Assembly: GCA_025331445.1 (NCBI GenBank) | Contig: JAIWNE010000027.1 | Coordinates: forward strand, 273,945-337,944 | Reading direction: 5' to 3' | Source: Blakeslea trispora | Taxonomy: Eukaryota; Mucoromycota; Mucoromycetes; Mucorales; Choanephoraceae | DNA length: 64,000 bases | Shown here: piece after piece, positions 45,859-64,000 of the stretch | How the letters are laid out: every line of letters starts with the position of its first letter | Numbering within the stretch: position 1 is the first letter of the stretch | The notes under the pieces: generated by a model | Told to the model about the DNA's origin: nothing | Seen by the model: the letters and a program-made list of their open reading frames with translations, nothing else | Database searches by the model: none | Position numbers and translations under genes: made by a program

Positions 45859-46960
45859 CAATATTGTTAAAGTATCTTTAAAGTTTTTCGTGAAATTCAG
45901 GCTCGGCCTAATAAAAGCTGCAAGTACAAGAAAGGAAGAAGCTTATTTTGTCTATAAAAAAAAAACCAGATGCTCTCAACCAGCTTATTGTCTAACCTTA
46001 TGCTGATTTGAGGTCATAGCTGTAACATCCAAAATAAGTGCTTCTACGATTTAATCTTATTTTGCCGTGTGCTTCGTGCAACATTCTTATGTTTGTGGTT
46101 CTCTAACATACATGATACTGCCCATAGATGCTTGTGCTCAGATGCTAATTTTGCAATCTGAAGCGATACAATTAAAGACTTTCATATTAAGCTTTCGAGT
46201 TACCAAAATAGTAGTTTTAATTTCATTTGACTCTGCAGCAAGAGAGGAACACAAGAAGCAATTTTTCCAAAATAAGACATAAGAAAAGAACAAGTTATAA
46301 GAATTTCCTCTATTGTCAAGCAACGGCAATTCAAAAGATGGATTTAGCGGACTGATTGCAAATAATGGAAATTATCTAACACCCGACTTACCATCATGTC
46401 GTACATGCTTCGCGATATGCAGAATTGCCTCCTAATTTTGTTTAATTCTAGGGATTGTAGATTTAAGCGTTTTTGATAGCGTCATGTCAGACTAACATAC
46501 TGACTCGAGAAAAAACAATAAAACATGAAGCCTCTGTAGAGCTTTAAAAGCATAGAAAAAGACATTTCTCGCTTAACGTAGCATATGAAATGCAACGCTT
46601 TGTTGTCAAGCATATTTGATCATTCAAAAATGTGATGTATCAAACAAGTAATACAAAGGAGACACAAGATTTTGTATAATCAAATATCAGACACAAACGG
46701 TGGGCTAAAGGCGTGTATCACATCGGCGCAACTCTCTAGAAGGCAACTCCATTTGCGAGTCAATTTCTCGAAGCAGTCTTTGTGCCTTTGGAACTGGTTT
46801 AAGCGTTCTCACTTCTTTCTCCTTCTTTGTTTAATTTACTCTTACAAGAGTATCACTGATTTACTGCTAACAATCTCTTGGTACCTTGTATATCAATTTT
46901 TTAAAGTCTTAGAAGTATACAACACATCCGCAATAGTAGATTTGATTACAAAAGCACCTG

Positions 46961-64000
<17,040 letters not shown>

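Larger units (their letters stand above)
41197..46960. other. Gene desert, about 5.8 kb
   Basis: AT-rich, with no intact gene recognised. Contains the TnpB/Fanzor-like relic and one orphan frame listed separately. A fragment around 44480-44290 (minus) reads LVPQALHATQTISEHILRKQ, possibly another relic. The last part should include the promoter of the giant gene; no clear TATA or CCAAT arrangement stands out. Confidence 0.5.

Overview
The window looks like nuclear DNA of an early-diverging filamentous fungus, most likely Mucoromycota. The DNA is AT-rich. Almost every gene is split by short introns (about 48-80 nt, GT...AG), and the tRNA genes are eukaryotic. Housekeeping proteins are fungal in type: DIM1, TRM5, NOC2, NIC96, NUP170 and a fungal complex I subunit. 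The giant multi-beta-trefoil gene at the right end resembles the Gellins known from Mucoromycota. The species call is inference. All exon structures were worked out by hand from splice signals and frame continuity.

Left part (1-17 kb): a truncated UBP14/USP5 deubiquitinase; a small secreted protein; a 3.5 kb gene-poor stretch; a complex I accessory subunit; a thiol methyltransferase; TRM5; a GATA factor; NOC2; and NIC96. Middle (17-41 kb): a 15-exon membrane-anchored ARM/SPRY protein; DIM1 with an apparent 3-nt exon; a coiled-coil protein; a relic-bearing gene desert; tRNA-Ser(AGA); an AZUL-HECT ubiquitin ligase; tRNA-Ile(AAT); NUP170; OPA3; a degenerate Nudix protein; and a membrane FKBP. 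From 41 to 47 kb lies a second desert with a decayed TnpB/Fanzor-like fragment.

Right part (47-64 kb): a single giant gene on the + strand that runs off the window. It starts with ten beta-trefoil domains, continues with a long helical and acidic region, and then enters a tandem array of apparently identical 1119-bp exons. Six are complete and a seventh is cut by the window edge. They are separated by introns made of a constant 5' part and a variable (TTTC)n tract. Each exon is 373 codons long with matching phase-1 borders, so copies can be gained or lost without breaking the frame. At least 5,143 residues are encoded before the edge.

Functional themes: nuclear pore inner ring (NIC96, NUP170), ribosome biogenesis and tRNA/mRNA processing (NOC2, TRM5, DIM1), ubiquitin (UBP14, HECT ligase), mitochondria (complex I subunit, OPA3), and the Gellin-like protein, which by family analogy may plug wounded non-septate hyphae. 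No operon logic applies. Neighbours share promoters only where divergent (ARM/SPRY with DIM1; TRM5 with GATA).
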